A stretch of 64,000 bases of DNA from Rhizobium sp. 2MFCol3.1 (GCF_000377565.1 NZ_KB898358.1:124001-188000), one strand, 5' to 3'. Shown: positions 26,308-34,740, counted from the first letter of the stretch. Notes: a model not told the origin generated them from the sequence alone. Numbers and translations are program-made.

Positions 26308-27417
26308 ATGTATGTTGCCGTCAAAGGTGGCGAGGCCGCCATTTCGAATGCCCACCGCCTGCTCGCCGATCGCCGCCGTGGTGATCGCGCGCTCCCCGCC
26401 ATCGGTATCGAGCAGATCGTCGCGCAGCTGACGCTCGCCGTCGACCGTGTCATGGCCGAAGCCTCGCTCTACGACCGCACGCTGGCGGCACTCGCCGTGC
26501 GCCAGTCGCGCGGCGACATGATCGAGGCGATCTTCCTGCTGCGTGCCTACCGCACGACCCTGCCGCGCTTCGGCTACTCGCAGCCGATCGACACGGCGCA
26601 AATGAAGATCGAGCGCCGCGTCTCCGCCACCTACAAGGACCTGCCCGGCGGCCAGCTGCTCGGCCCGACCTTCGATTACACCCATCGCCTGCTCGACCCC
26701 TCGCTGCTCGAGGATGGCGCCGTCGAGGAGCCGGTGCTGCGCGAAGCCGAAACCGGCCGCGTCATGCGCGTCTCGGAAATCCTCGCCCATGAAGGCCTGA
26801 TCGAGGGCGATGGCGAGATGCCGGAGGATCACGAGATCGGCGATCTCACCCGTGAGCCGATGGAGTTCCCGATGAGCCGCGACCTGCGCCTGCAGGCGCT
26901 CGCCCGTGGCGACGAGGGCTTCCTTTTGGCGCTCGGCTATTCCACCCAGCGCGGCTATGGCCGCAACCACCCCTTCACCGGCGAAATCCGCATCGGCGAG
27001 GTCGAGGTGGAGTTCGATGTGCCAGAGCTCGGCTTCGCGGTCTCGCTCGGTTCCATCCAGGTCACCGAATGCCAAATGGTCAACCAGTTCAAGGGCTCCT
27101 CCAAGGCGCCGCCGCAGTTCACCCGTGGTTACGGGCTGGTCTTCGGCCAGAGCGAGCGCAAGGCCATGTCCATGTCGCTGGTCGATCGTGCACTGCGGGC
27201 AGGCGAGCTCGGCGAGGACATCACCGCCCCCGCGCAGGATGAGGAATTCGTGATTTCGCATGCCGATAACGTCCAGTCGACCGGCTTCGTCGAGCATCTG
27301 AAACTGCCGCACTACGTCGATTTCCAGGCCGAGCTCGACCTCGTCCGCCGCATGCGAAACGACTTCGACGCCGCCCGCAATGGCAGCGATGACGATCTCA
27401 AGGAGGCAGCCGAATGA
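26308..27417 (+). CDS. phnI: C-P lyase subunit PhnI
   Basis: A 369-residue subunit with nucleosidase activity that, with PhnG, H and L, makes alpha-D-ribose 1-methylphosphonate 5-triphosphate from ATP and the phosphonate. It begins MYVAVKGGEAAISNAHRLL, the standard PhnI start, and has VMAEASLYDRTLAALAVRQSRGDMIEAIFLLRAYRTTLPRF, a hallmark of the family. HADNVQSTGFVEHLKLPHYVDFQAEL appears near the C-terminus. Length and order are normal. Its last codons overlap the phnJ start by four bases (ATGA). Confidence 0.97.
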   Translation: MYVAVKGGEAAISNAHRLLADRRRGDRALPAIGIEQIVAQLTLAVDRVMAEASLYDRTLAALAVRQSRGDMIEAIFLLRAYRTTLPRFGYSQPIDTAQMKIERRVSATYKDLPGGQLLGPTFDYTHRLLDPSLLEDGAVEEPVLREAETGRVMRVSEILAHEGLIEGDGEMPEDHEIGDLTREPMEFPMSRDLRLQALARGDEGFLLALGYSTQRGYGRNHPFTGEIRIGEVEVEFDVPELGFAVSLGSIQVTECQMVNQFKGSSKAPPQFTRGYGLVFGQSERKAMSMSLVDRALRAGELGEDITAPAQDEEFVISHADNVQSTGFVEHLKLPHYVDFQAELDLVRRMRNDFDAARNGSDDDLKEAAE

Positions 27418-28295
27418 GCGATCTCGCCACGTACAACTTCGCCTATCTCGACGAACAGACCAAGCGGATGATCCGCCGCGCCATCCTGAAGGCGATCGCC
27501 ATTCCCGGCTATCAGGTGCCCTTCGCCTCGCGCGAAATGCCGATGCCCTACGGCTGGGGCACCGGCGGCGTGCAGGTCACGGCCTCGATCATCGGCCCCG
27601 ATGATGTGCTGAAGGTCATCGACCAGGGCGCCGACGACACGACGAATGCCGTCTCCATCCGCGCCTTCTTCCAGAAGGTCGCCAATGTCGCGGTCACCAC
27701 CCACACCAAGGATGCCACCATCATCCAGACCCGCCACCGCATCCCGGAAGAAAAGCTCGGCGCGGGCCAGGTTCTGGTCTACCAGGTGCCGATCCCCGAG
27801 CCGCTGCGCTTCCTCGAACCGCGCGAGACCGAGACCCGCAAGATGCACGCGCTCGAGGAATACGGCCTCATGCACGTGAAGCTCTACGAGGACATCGCCC
27901 ATAACGGCCGTATCTCCAAGACCTACGCCTACCCGGTGAAAGTCGCCGGCCGCTACGTCATGGACCCGTCGCCGACGCCGAAATTCGACAATCCGAAAAT
28001 GCACATGTCGGACGCGTTGCAGCTCTTCGGCGCCGGTCGCGAAAAACGCATCTACGCCGTGCCGCCCTACACCGAAGTCGTCAGCCTCGATTTCGAGGAT
28101 CACCCCTTCGAAATCCAGCGCTTCGGCAAGCCCTGCGCGCTCTGCGGCGCGGAAGACGTCTATCTCGACGAGGTGATCCTGGACGACAAGGGCGGCCGGA
28201 TGTTCGTCTGCTCGGATACGGATCACTGCGAGGACCGGCGGGAGCACGGCCACGTTGGCGAGATGCTGGCGCAGGGTCGGGAGGCGGCGGAATGA
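27414..28295 (+). CDS. phnJ: C-P lyase subunit PhnJ (radical SAM enzyme)
   Basis: A 293-residue radical S-adenosylmethionine enzyme that breaks the carbon-phosphorus bond, releasing the alkane and a ribose 1,2-cyclic phosphate 5-phosphate. The iron-sulfur cysteines are in the unusual C-terminal pattern of PhnJ: CALC (C-x2-C), then 21 residues to a third cysteine in FVCSD, then 5 residues to a fourth in HCEDR. The third cysteine group includes the residue that carries the thiyl radical. It begins DLATYNFAYLDEQTKRMIRRAILKA. The start overlaps phnI. A palindromic repeat element fills most of the gap to phnK. Confidence 0.97.
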   Translation: MSDLATYNFAYLDEQTKRMIRRAILKAIAIPGYQVPFASREMPMPYGWGTGGVQVTASIIGPDDVLKVIDQGADDTTNAVSIRAFFQKVANVAVTTHTKDATIIQTRHRIPEEKLGAGQVLVYQVPIPEPLRFLEPRETETRKMHALEEYGLMHVKLYEDIAHNGRISKTYAYPVKVAGRYVMDPSPTPKFDNPKMHMSDALQLFGAGREKRIYAVPPYTEVVSLDFEDHPFEIQRFGKPCALCGAEDVYLDEVILDDKGGRMFVCSDTDHCEDRREHGHVGEMLAQGREAAE

Positions 28296-28317
28296 GGGCG
28301 CTTCAAGTTCGGCGTTC

Positions 28318-28484
28318 TGCCGGGGATACCCCCCTCTGCCCTGCCGGGCATCTCCCCCACAAGGGGGGAGATCAACTCGTGGCAGGCTTCCAGCCAAACA
28401 ATGAGAGTGGAGCGAGTGGTTTCATCCAGCCAATCTCCCCCCTTGTGGGGGAGATGTCCGGCAGGACAGAGGGGGGTAACCCAT
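28318..28484. repeat. Long inverted-repeat intergenic element between phnJ and phnK
   Basis: Two arms of about 50 bases (roughly 28322-28372 and 28432-28482) are near-perfect reverse complements around a 58-base centre. Each arm holds its own inner hairpin, CTCCCCC facing AGGGGGGAG. The element fills most of the 235-base gap between phnJ and phnK, in the middle of an operon. It resembles the palindromic intergenic mosaic elements of rhizobia. Confidence 0.8.
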
Positions 28485-28530
28485 CCGCCACGCTCCATGT
28501 CCTCACACACACATTCGCGGAGGCATAGCC

Positions 28531-29307
28531 ATGACCGACACCCCCCTTCTCAAAGTCAACGACGTCTCGAAATTCTACGGCAACCGCATCGGCTGCAAGA
28601 ACGTTTCCTTCGAGCTTTGGCCCGGCGAGGTGCTGGCGATCGTCGGTGAATCCGGCTCCGGCAAGACCACGCTCTTGAACTGCATCTCCACCCGCCTGAT
28701 GCCGACCACAGGCAGCGTCGAGTATCACATGCGCGACGGCCAGTACCGCGATCTCTACCACATGAGCGAGGCCGAGCGCCGTTTCCTGATGCGCACCGAC
28801 TGGGGCTTCGTGCATCAGAATCCGGCTGACGGTCTGCGCATGACGGTGTCTGCCGGCGCCAATGTCGGCGAGCGGTTGATGGCGATCGGCGATCGGCACT
28901 ATGGCAATATCCGCGCCACCGCGGTCGATTGGCTGAGCCGCGTCGAGATCGACGAGAGCCGCATCGACGACCAGCCGCGCGCCTTTTCCGGCGGCATGCG
29001 CCAGCGCCTGCAGATCGCCCGCAATCTCGTCACCGGCCCGCGCCTGGTGTTCATGGACGAGCCGACCGGCGGTCTCGACGTCTCCGTCCAGGCGCGCCTG
29101 CTCGATCTCGTTCGCGGCCTCGTCAACGATCTCGGCCTTGCCGCCATCATCGTCACCCACGATCTCGCCGTCGCCCGCCTGCTGTCGCACCGGATGATGG
29201 TGATGAAGGACGGCCACGTCATCGAGCATGGCCTGACCGACCGGGTGCTCGACGATCCGCGCGAACCCTACACCCAGCTCCTCGTCTCCTCGATCCTGCA
29301 GGTATAG
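28531..29307 (+). CDS. phnK: C-P lyase-associated ATPase PhnK
   Basis: A 258-residue ABC-type ATPase with no membrane partner; PhnK docks on PhnJ in the C-P lyase complex. Walker A is GESGSGKTT (about residues 38-46), the signature is FSGGMRQRLQIARNLV, and Walker B is RLVFMDEPTGGLDVSVQ. The N-terminus LLKVNDVSKFYGNRIGCKNVSF and the DWGFVHQNPADGLRMTVSAG segment are PhnK-like. The start is the ATG at 28531, 235 bases after phnJ because of the repeat element; phnL follows 65 bases later. Confidence 0.95.
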   Translation: MTDTPLLKVNDVSKFYGNRIGCKNVSFELWPGEVLAIVGESGSGKTTLLNCISTRLMPTTGSVEYHMRDGQYRDLYHMSEAERRFLMRTDWGFVHQNPADGLRMTVSAGANVGERLMAIGDRHYGNIRATAVDWLSRVEIDESRIDDQPRAFSGGMRQRLQIARNLVTGPRLVFMDEPTGGLDVSVQARLLDLVRGLVNDLGLAAIIVTHDLAVARLLSHRMMVMKDGHVIEHGLTDRVLDDPREPYTQLLVSSILQV

Positions 29308-29372
29308 TTGAGAGCGTGATCCGTAAGCCGGCTAAGCTCACGGATTGTCGCCAGAAACCAGGGAAGTCAATC

Positions 29373-30083
29373 ATGGCAACGCCACTCGTTGTTTCGGAAG
29401 TCTCCAAGAGCTTCACCATGCATCTGCGCGACGGCATCAAGCTGCCCGTCGTCTCGGACGTCTCCTTCTCCGTCGCCTCCGGCGAATGCGTCGTGCTCGG
29501 CGGCCCCTCGGGCATCGGCAAGAGCTCGCTCTTGAAGATGATCTACGGCAACTACGCGGTCGACAGCGGCCAGATCCTGGTCAAGCACCAGGATCGCATC
29601 GTCGATCTCGCCACCACCGATCCGCGCACCATCATCGAGGTGCGCCGTCAGACGCTGGGTTATGTCAGCCAGTTCCTGCGCACCGTGCCGCGCGTCGCGG
29701 CAATCGATGTCGTGGCCGAGCCGCTGGTCGCCCGTGGCACGAAGGCGGATGTCGCGCGCGAAAAGGCGGCCGAACTGCTCGCCAAGCTCAACCTGCCGGA
29801 AGCGCTCTGGCAGTTGCCCCCCGCCACCTTCTCCGGCGGCGAGCAGCAGCGCGTCAACATCGCCCGCGGTTTCATCACCGACCACACCATCCTCCTGCTC
29901 GACGAGCCGACCGCTTCGCTCGACGCAAAGAACCGCGCCGTCGTCGTCGAGATGATCGCCGAGAAGAAACAGAAGGGTGTGGGCCTGCTCGGCATCTTCC
30001 ACGACGAGGAAGTGCGCGAGGCCGTCGCCGACCGCATTCTCGACGTGCAGAAGTTCTCGCCACGGAGGCCGATCGCAGCATGA
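29373..30083 (+). CDS. phnL: C-P lyase-associated ATPase PhnL
   Basis: A 236-residue ABC ATPase. Walker A is GGPSGIGKSS, the signature is FSGGEQQRVNIARGF and Walker B is ILLLDEPTASLD. VSKSFTMHLRDGIKLPVVSDVSF at the N-terminus and TLGYVSQFLRTVPRVAAIDVVAEPL are typical of PhnL. It is needed with PhnG, H and I for phosphonate ribosylation. The start is the ATG at 29373; the frame is open further upstream but only as a by-product of phnK. The stop overlaps the start of the hexapeptide transferase gene (ATGA). Confidence 0.95.
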   Translation: MATPLVVSEVSKSFTMHLRDGIKLPVVSDVSFSVASGECVVLGGPSGIGKSSLLKMIYGNYAVDSGQILVKHQDRIVDLATTDPRTIIEVRRQTLGYVSQFLRTVPRVAAIDVVAEPLVARGTKADVAREKAAELLAKLNLPEALWQLPPATFSGGEQQRVNIARGFITDHTILLLDEPTASLDAKNRAVVVEMIAEKKQKGVGLLGIFHDEEVREAVADRILDVQKFSPRRPIAA

Positions 30084-30697
30084 GCCGCAAGATTGGCCTC
30101 GAGCCCTATACCCACGAGACCGCCTCGGTGAACAATTCGACGCTCGGCCGCTACACCGAGCTGTCGGAGCGCTGCCGCATCGACGAGGTCGAGCTCGGCG
30201 ATTATTCCTACGTCATGCAGGATGGCGCCATCTGGTGTGCGACAATTGGCAAATTCGTCAACATCGCCGCCTCCGTGCGCATCAACGCCACCAACCATCC
30301 GACCTGGCGCGCCACGCTGCACCACTTCACCTACCGCGCCGCCGATTACTGGCCGGACGCGGATATGGAGACCGAGTTCTTCGAATGGCGCCGCTCAAAC
30401 CGCGTCACGATCGGCCATGACGTCTGGATCGGTCACGGCGCCACGCTCCTGCCGGGCGTCAGCGTCGGCAACGGCGCCGTCATCGGCGCCGGCGCGGTCG
30501 TCTCCAAGGATGTGGCGCCCTACACCATCGTCGGCGGCGTGCCCGCCAAGCTGATCCGCGAGCGCTTCCCGAAAGAGATCGGCGAGCGCATGGACAGGCT
30601 TGCATGGTGGGATTGGGAACACGACCGGTTGCGCGTGGCACTCGCCGATTTTCGTGCGCTCAACGCCGAGGATTTTCTGGCACGATACGAGGCATAA
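30080..30697 (+). CDS. Hexapeptide-repeat transferase of phosphonate operons
   Basis: A 205-residue left-handed beta-helix protein. Hexapeptide repeats are visible at both ends: VNNSTLGRYTELSERC and the stretch RVTIGHDVWIGHGATLLPGVSVGNGAVIGAGAVVSKDVAPYTIVGGVPAKLIRERF, which is the CoA-dependent acyltransferase signature. HPTWRATLHHFTYRAADYWPD in the middle contains the histidine likely to be catalytic. A subfamily with this layout is found inside phn operons (phosphonate metabolism transferase family). It may acetylate aminoalkylphosphonates, as PhnO does by another fold; this role is inferred. It overlaps phnL by four bases and ends the first phn block. Confidence 0.88.
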   Translation: MSRKIGLEPYTHETASVNNSTLGRYTELSERCRIDEVELGDYSYVMQDGAIWCATIGKFVNIAASVRINATNHPTWRATLHHFTYRAADYWPDADMETEFFEWRRSNRVTIGHDVWIGHGATLLPGVSVGNGAVIGAGAVVSKDVAPYTIVGGVPAKLIRERFPKEIGERMDRLAWWDWEHDRLRVALADFRALNAEDFLARYEA

Positions 30698-30759
30698 GCC
30701 GTCTACCGGTCTACATCAAACCTCTCCGGCGCGGATGGATCGCCATTCGCGCCGGGGCC

Positions 30760-31683
30760 TTAGCTCAGGCTGATCAGCGCCGTGCCAGCGATGGCGAGTG
30801 CGGCCCCGCCCCAGGCATGCGCACGCGGTATCTGCCCGCTGCGCAGCCACACCATCGGCAGGATGACGACAGGCGTCATCGAAGACAGCGTCGAAACGAT
30901 CCCGACATTGCCGGTCTTCAGGGCCGCCATCAGAAGCGACATCCCGAGCGCCGTACCGAAGAAGGCGGCGGTGGCCGCAAGGCCGAAATCCCGCGCCCGA
31001 AAGCTGTTCGCCTGCGCCCGCACACGGGGGAGCGCCAGAAGCGCCCAGAAGCAGATCACCGCCAGCCCGGAGCGCACCGCCATCGCCGTAAATGGCTCGA
31101 CACCGGCAGCCATCGCCGGCCGCGCCGTCAGGCTCCCCAGCGCCTGCCCGAGCGCGGTCACGACCCCGAGCGTTATGCCGAGCATGGACACCGGTGGTGT
31201 TGACGGCGCCGGCTCCGCAATCGGCTCGCCATCGGCAAGCGGGATCATCGGCGCCGGCCGACGCCGGCGAAAGCCGATGGCAATCACGATGCCGCATAAA
31301 ATGAGCACGACCCCGAACCCCTGGCGCAGATCGATCGTCTCGCCCAGCGCGACATAACCGAGCACCAGCGCAAATGGCGAGGCCAGTGAAAACAAAAGCG
31401 CCGTCACGCGCGGCCCGGCCGTATAGATCGCCGCGAAATAGGTGGTGCTGGCAATCACGATCCCGAACACACTGGAGGCTAAGAGCGACCCGAGCTGCCA
31501 AGCCCCAAGCGTCGCCCACCCGCCGGCAACCGTCGCCGCCAGCGCCGTCATCACGAAAGCCGCAGTTAGCTGCCAGCGCGCCAGCTGCATCAACGGCACC
31601 CGCCCGTTAAGCTCGTTGATGAACATCGAGCTGAGCGCGATGCAGGTGGCCGAACCGATGGCGAAGGCTTCCGAGATGAACAT
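30760..31683 (-). CDS. EamA/DMT-family transporter
   Basis: A 307-residue membrane protein with about ten hydrophobic helices in two similar halves, the drug/metabolite transporter (EamA) pattern. The first half runs from MFISEAFAIGSATCIALSSMFI and the second starts near SMLGITLGVVTALGQALGS, with a charged cytoplasmic loop (GFRRRRPAPMIPLADGE) between them. The start is the ATG at 31683 with AAGGAAA upstream. It is convergent with the phn operon and divergent from rsgA, so not obviously part of phosphonate use. Export of an amino acid or small metabolite is typical; substrate unknown. Confidence 0.87.
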   Translation of the reverse strand: MFISEAFAIGSATCIALSSMFINELNGRVPLMQLARWQLTAAFVMTALAATVAGGWATLGAWQLGSLLASSVFGIVIASTTYFAAIYTAGPRVTALLFSLASPFALVLGYVALGETIDLRQGFGVVLILCGIVIAIGFRRRRPAPMIPLADGEPIAEPAPSTPPVSMLGITLGVVTALGQALGSLTARPAMAAGVEPFTAMAVRSGLAVICFWALLALPRVRAQANSFRARDFGLAATAAFFGTALGMSLLMAALKTGNVGIVSTLSSMTPVVILPMVWLRSGQIPRAHAWGGAALAIAGTALISLS

Positions 31684-31943
31684 AGAGATTTCCTTGAGGG
31701 GTGACGCAGCTTTCGGGAAAGTCTCGCGGGAAATCAAGATACTATGAGGCGCGAACGGCACCAATCTCTGCCGGTGACTTGGCGCTCCGACAGCATCAGG
31801 GATCGGCTGGCGTTTTCCGTCCGGATGTCTCTCATGGTGCAAACCCCATATCTTCCCGCCGAAGCTTCCGCTAATGTCCGCGTCACCACACGTCCCTTCA
31901 CGGAGCCAACCTTGACCCATACGCCGCAGTCCCCGGTGAACCT

Positions 31944-32963
31944 TTGACGACCGATCACGAAGCGACATTCCTGGCCTCGCTCGGCTGGTCCGAATTCTTT
32001 TCCGATCAGCTGACGGATGACGATCATGGCCTCATCCCCCGGCGTATTGCCGAAGTGCACCGCAGCCGCCTGAGCGTCACCTCGCTGGATGGCCTGATCC
32101 GGCTCAAGATCTCGCATCAGCTGAATACGTCCGAATTCGCCGTCGGCGATTGGGTGATGGTCGATCCCGAGGACGATAGCCTGGTGCGCCGGCTGGAGCG
32201 CCGCACGCTGCTGCAGCGTCGCGTCGAGGGGCGCCAGGGCCAGCAGCTCGGCGCCGCCAATGTCGACACGCTTCTGATCGTCACCTCCTGCAACGCCGAT
32301 TTCAACGTCGCCCGCCTCGAGCGCTACATGGCGCTCGCCAACCAGGCGGAGACGACGCCCGTCATCGTGCTGACCAAGGCCGACCTCGCCCCTGATTTCG
32401 CGGAATACGAAGCGCAGGCAAAGGCCCTGCAGCGCGATCTCGCGGTGGTCGTGCTCAACGCCAAGAGCGACGGTGCGGCTGCAGCGCTTGGTCCATGGAG
32501 CGGCTTCGGCCAGACGCTGGCGCTGATCGGCTCCTCCGGTGTCGGCAAGTCGACGCTGGTCAATGCGCTGGCGGGGCTGAGCGGCGAGGGCTCGCAGGCA
32601 ACCGGCGGCATCCGCGAACGCGACGCCAAGGGCCGCCACACCACGACGGCCCGCTCGCTGCACGCCATGGCCGGCGGCGGCTGGGTCATCGACACGCCGG
32701 GCATGCGCACGCTCCATGTCAGCGATGTGCAAGAAGGTATCGAGCAAGTCTTCTCCGAGATCACCGAGCTTGCCGAACACTGCCGCTTTCGCGATTGCAC
32801 CCACGACCACGAACCCGGCTGCGCCGTCCAGGCCGCCGTCAAATCAGGCACGCTCGCGCCCGAGCGCCTCGCCCGCTGGCGGGTGCTGCGCGAGGAAAAC
32901 GACAAGAACACCCCGAAGATGACCGGGCCCAAGGGCAACAAGGTGCTGCAGAAGCGGCGGTGA
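31944..32963 (+). CDS. rsgA: Ribosome small-subunit-dependent GTPase
   Basis: A 339-residue circularly permuted GTPase that helps mature the 30S subunit. The N-terminal OB-fold part contains FAVGDWVMVD. GTPase motifs come in the permuted order: VLTKADLA (G4), then LIGSSGVGKSTLVNAL (G1), GRHTTTA (G2) and VIDTPGMR (G3). A C-terminal zinc site is seen in HCRFRDCTHDHEPGCAV. It starts with TTG at 31944; no strong ribosome site is visible, but the N-terminus (MTTDHEATFLASLGWSEFF) is complete. Upstream, a 67-codon open frame overlaps the start; I do not count it as a gene. Confidence 0.93.
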   Translation: MTTDHEATFLASLGWSEFFSDQLTDDDHGLIPRRIAEVHRSRLSVTSLDGLIRLKISHQLNTSEFAVGDWVMVDPEDDSLVRRLERRTLLQRRVEGRQGQQLGAANVDTLLIVTSCNADFNVARLERYMALANQAETTPVIVLTKADLAPDFAEYEAQAKALQRDLAVVVLNAKSDGAAAALGPWSGFGQTLALIGSSGVGKSTLVNALAGLSGEGSQATGGIRERDAKGRHTTTARSLHAMAGGGWVIDTPGMRTLHVSDVQEGIEQVFSEITELAEHCRFRDCTHDHEPGCAVQAAVKSGTLAPERLARWRVLREENDKNTPKMTGPKGNKVLQKRR

Positions 32964-32994
32964 GGGCGGGAGGTGCTCTTACCGACGATTTCGA

Positions 32995-33023
32995 TTGACT
33001 AATGGCGTCGCTGTAGCATTATC
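32995..33023 (+). promoter_or_regulatory. Promoter in front of the NYN-domain gene leader
   Basis: TTGACT at 32995-33000 and CATTAT (33017-33022) are 16 bases apart, a good sigma-70-type match. Transcription would start around 33029-33031, some 30 bases after the rsgA stop, making a leader of about 70 bases before the NYN gene. Confidence 0.55.
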
Positions 33024-33033
33024 GCTGTATATC

Positions 33034-33055
33034 CGTACGCCCGTAGGCGGGCACG
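33034..33055 (+). other. First leader hairpin upstream of the NYN gene
   Basis: GCCCG (33039-33043) pairs with CGGGC (33048-33052) around the loop TAGG, with CGT/ACG extending the stem past a two-base bulge. It is right at the inferred 5' end of the transcript and ahead of the terminator hairpin. Confidence 0.5.
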
Positions 33056-33062
33056 TATCTTG

Positions 33063-33100
33063 AGACCCCCAAGGCGACGAGCCGAGGGGGTCTTTTATTT
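33063..33100 (+). terminator. Intrinsic terminator/attenuator overlapping the NYN ribosome site
   Basis: GACCCCC (33064-33070) pairs with GGGGGTC (33086-33092), with an inner GGC/GCC stem, and is followed by TTTTATTT. This is a textbook intrinsic terminator. Its 3' arm also supplies GAGGGGG, the only plausible ribosome site for the TTG start at 33099. The transcript could therefore end here as a short RNA of about 65 bases or read through into the NYN gene. Confidence 0.75.
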
Positions 33101-33686
33101 GAAGAACGTTGCGGTCTTGATCGATGGCGGCCATGTTCGCGTTTTGGCGCGAAATGCCGGAATGAACTACAATCCCGATTACATTGAGAAGGTGGCCAAA
33201 GCCTGCGTGGAGCCGGACGAGGACGCTTTCCGATTTTTCTACTACGATTGCGCACCGTATAGCGGAACGGTCAAGCTGCCGGTGTCCGCAACACCCAAGA
33301 CATTCTCAGGATCGGATGCCTGGCTACGAGAGCTTGCGGCGAAAGATCTCTTCGCTGTCAGGCTGGGCGTGTTGAAATTCCGTGGCTTCAAGCCGAAAAA
33401 GATTCTGCCGGCCGGACAGGCGTTGACGGATAACGACTTCAAGGCGGATTTCGAACAGAAAGGCGTCGATATGCGTATCGGCCTGGATATCGCCACCTTT
33501 TGCGCATCGAAGGCTGTCGATAGGCTGGTACTCGTGACCGGCGATACCGACTGCATACCGGCGATGAAATACGCGCGTATCGCAGGGTTGCAGATTGTTC
33601 TTGTTGGGTTTCCCAACCGGGCCGCATCTAACGAAATGCTTTGCCATGCCGATATTGAACGACGAGTAGCATGGCCGGCTCAATAG
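33099..33686 (+). CDS. NYN-domain (DUF88/LabA-like) protein, putative RNase
   Basis: A 195-residue PIN-like NYN protein. The acidic residues of the nuclease site are visible in VAVLIDGGHVRVLA near the N-terminus, in KGVDMRIGLDIATFCA in the middle and in LVLVTGDTDCIPAMKYAR. LQIVLVGFPNRAASNEMLCHADIERR ends the domain. NYN proteins are predicted or shown to cut RNA. The start is most likely the TTG at 33099, placed directly after the T run of a terminator hairpin; a TTG at 33060 would put the hairpin inside the gene. It stands alone between rsgA and phnC. Domain call firm; targets unknown. Confidence 0.87.
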   Translation: MKNVAVLIDGGHVRVLARNAGMNYNPDYIEKVAKACVEPDEDAFRFFYYDCAPYSGTVKLPVSATPKTFSGSDAWLRELAAKDLFAVRLGVLKFRGFKPKKILPAGQALTDNDFKADFEQKGVDMRIGLDIATFCASKAVDRLVLVTGDTDCIPAMKYARIAGLQIVLVGFPNRAASNEMLCHADIERRVAWPAQ

Positions 33687-33744
33687 TGCGGTGATCGAAT
33701 AACTACTCCTGCTTCGAGAGATCGCACTCACCACATCCCGCATC

Positions 33745-33772
33745 TGTCACAGAATTGTGACCCCACTGTCAC
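33745..33772 (+). promoter_or_regulatory. Pho box array upstream of phnC (first)
   Basis: Three hexamers lie on an exact 11-base period: TGTCAC at 33745, TGTGAC at 33756 and TGTCAC at 33767. This is the direct-repeat layout that PhoB binds. It is about 115 bases before the phnC start. Confidence 0.75.
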
Positions 33773-33796
33773 GTTTCAATCCACAGTAGCCCCGTT

Positions 33797-33824
33797 TGTG
33801 ACAGCACTTACACAAAACTGACAT
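33797..33824 (+). promoter_or_regulatory. Second, weaker phased repeat upstream of phnC
   Basis: TGTGAC at 33797, TTACAC at 33808 and TGACAT at 33819 also keep an 11-base period but match the hexamer less well. It is offset by 52 bases from the first array, so it would be a separate site. Confidence 0.4.
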
Positions 33825-33887
33825 TGGAGCTTCATGGACCGGGCCTAATGCACTCCCTCATATCGCGTTTGGGCTATGAGGAAGAGC

Positions 33888-34736
33888 ATGATGTTCGAGC
33901 TGAAGAATGTCACCCGTCAATTCGGCAAGAAGATCGCCGTCGATAGTGTGACGCTTGACATCCCTCAGGGCCAGATGGTCGGCATTATCGGCCGTTCGGG
34001 TGCCGGCAAGTCCACGCTTCTGCGGATGATCAACCGCCTGCAGGAGCCGAGCTCCGGCTCGATCCATTTCAACGGCAACGAGGTGTCGGGCCTGCGCGGC
34101 AAGTCGCTGCGCAACTGGCAGCGCGATTGCGCCATGATCTTCCAGCAGTTCAATCTCGTGCCGCGCCTCGACGTGATGACCAATGTCATCCTCGGCCGTC
34201 TGAACCATCGCTCCACCGTGCTCAGCCTGCTCGGCGTCTTCACCCGCGAAGAGCGCGTGCAGGCGATCGCGGCGCTCGAGCGCCTCGGCATCGAGCAGAC
34301 GGCGCTGCAGATGGCCGGCACGCTCTCGGGCGGCCAGCAGCAGCGCGTGGCGATTGCCCGCGCCCTCATGCAGGCGCCGAAGATGCTGCTTGCCGACGAG
34401 CCGATTGCCTCGCTCGACCCGCTGAACGCCAAGATCGTCATGGACGCGCTGCGCGATATCAACGAGCGCGAAGGCATCACCGTCATCACCAACCTGCACA
34501 CGCTCGACACCGCGCGCAGCTATTGCGAGCGCATCGTCGGCATGGCCGGCGGCCGCGTCGTCTTCGACGGCAAGCCGTCCGAACTGACGGCCGACGCCGT
34601 CAACGAGATCTACGGCACCGACAAGAACGGCGCCGGCATCGACGAGACCATGACGTCCACCAGCCTGGATAACATCAAGGGCAAGCAGCAGGACGCCGTA
34701 TCCCGCGTGATGGCCGCCTCCGCCGTCATGCGCTGA
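33888..34736 (+). CDS. phnC: Phosphonate ABC transporter ATP-binding protein
   Basis: A 282-residue ATPase that powers phosphonate uptake. Walker A is GRSGAGKST (about residues 37-45), the signature is [17 protein letters not shown] and Walker B is [13 protein letters not shown], the exact PhnC-type sequence. [20 protein letters not shown] supplies the switch histidine. The start is the ATG at 33888, with AGGAAG five bases before it; ATGs at 33876 and 33891 are alternatives. It heads phnC-D-E1-E2 and is preceded by Pho boxes. Confidence 0.95.
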   Translation: MMFELKNVTRQFGKKIAVDSVTLDIPQGQMVGIIGRSGAGKSTLLRMINRLQEPSSGSIHFNGNEVSGLRGKSLRNWQRDCAMIFQQFNLVPRLDVMTNVILGRLNHRSTVLSLLGVFTREERVQAIAALERLGIEQTALQMAGTLSGGQQQRVAIARALMQAPKMLLADEPIASLDPLNAKIVMDALRDINEREGITVITNLHTLDTARSYCERIVGMAGGRVVFDGKPSELTADAVNEIYGTDKNGAGIDETMTSTSLDNIKGKQQDAVSRVMAASAVMR

Positions 34737-34740
34737 CAAG

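Noticed and set aside
25180..27312. Minus-strand open frame of about 700 codons opposite phnG, phnH and phnI
   Set aside because: The three C-P lyase genes on the plus strand account for the region. The antisense text is low in hydrophobic residues and carries no motif.
31744..31947. Short open frame (67 codons) ending over the rsgA start
   Set aside because: Its stop overlaps the rsgA TTG, which could suggest a leader peptide, but there is no clear ribosome site or recognisable text and the region must also hold the rsgA promoter. Not supported.
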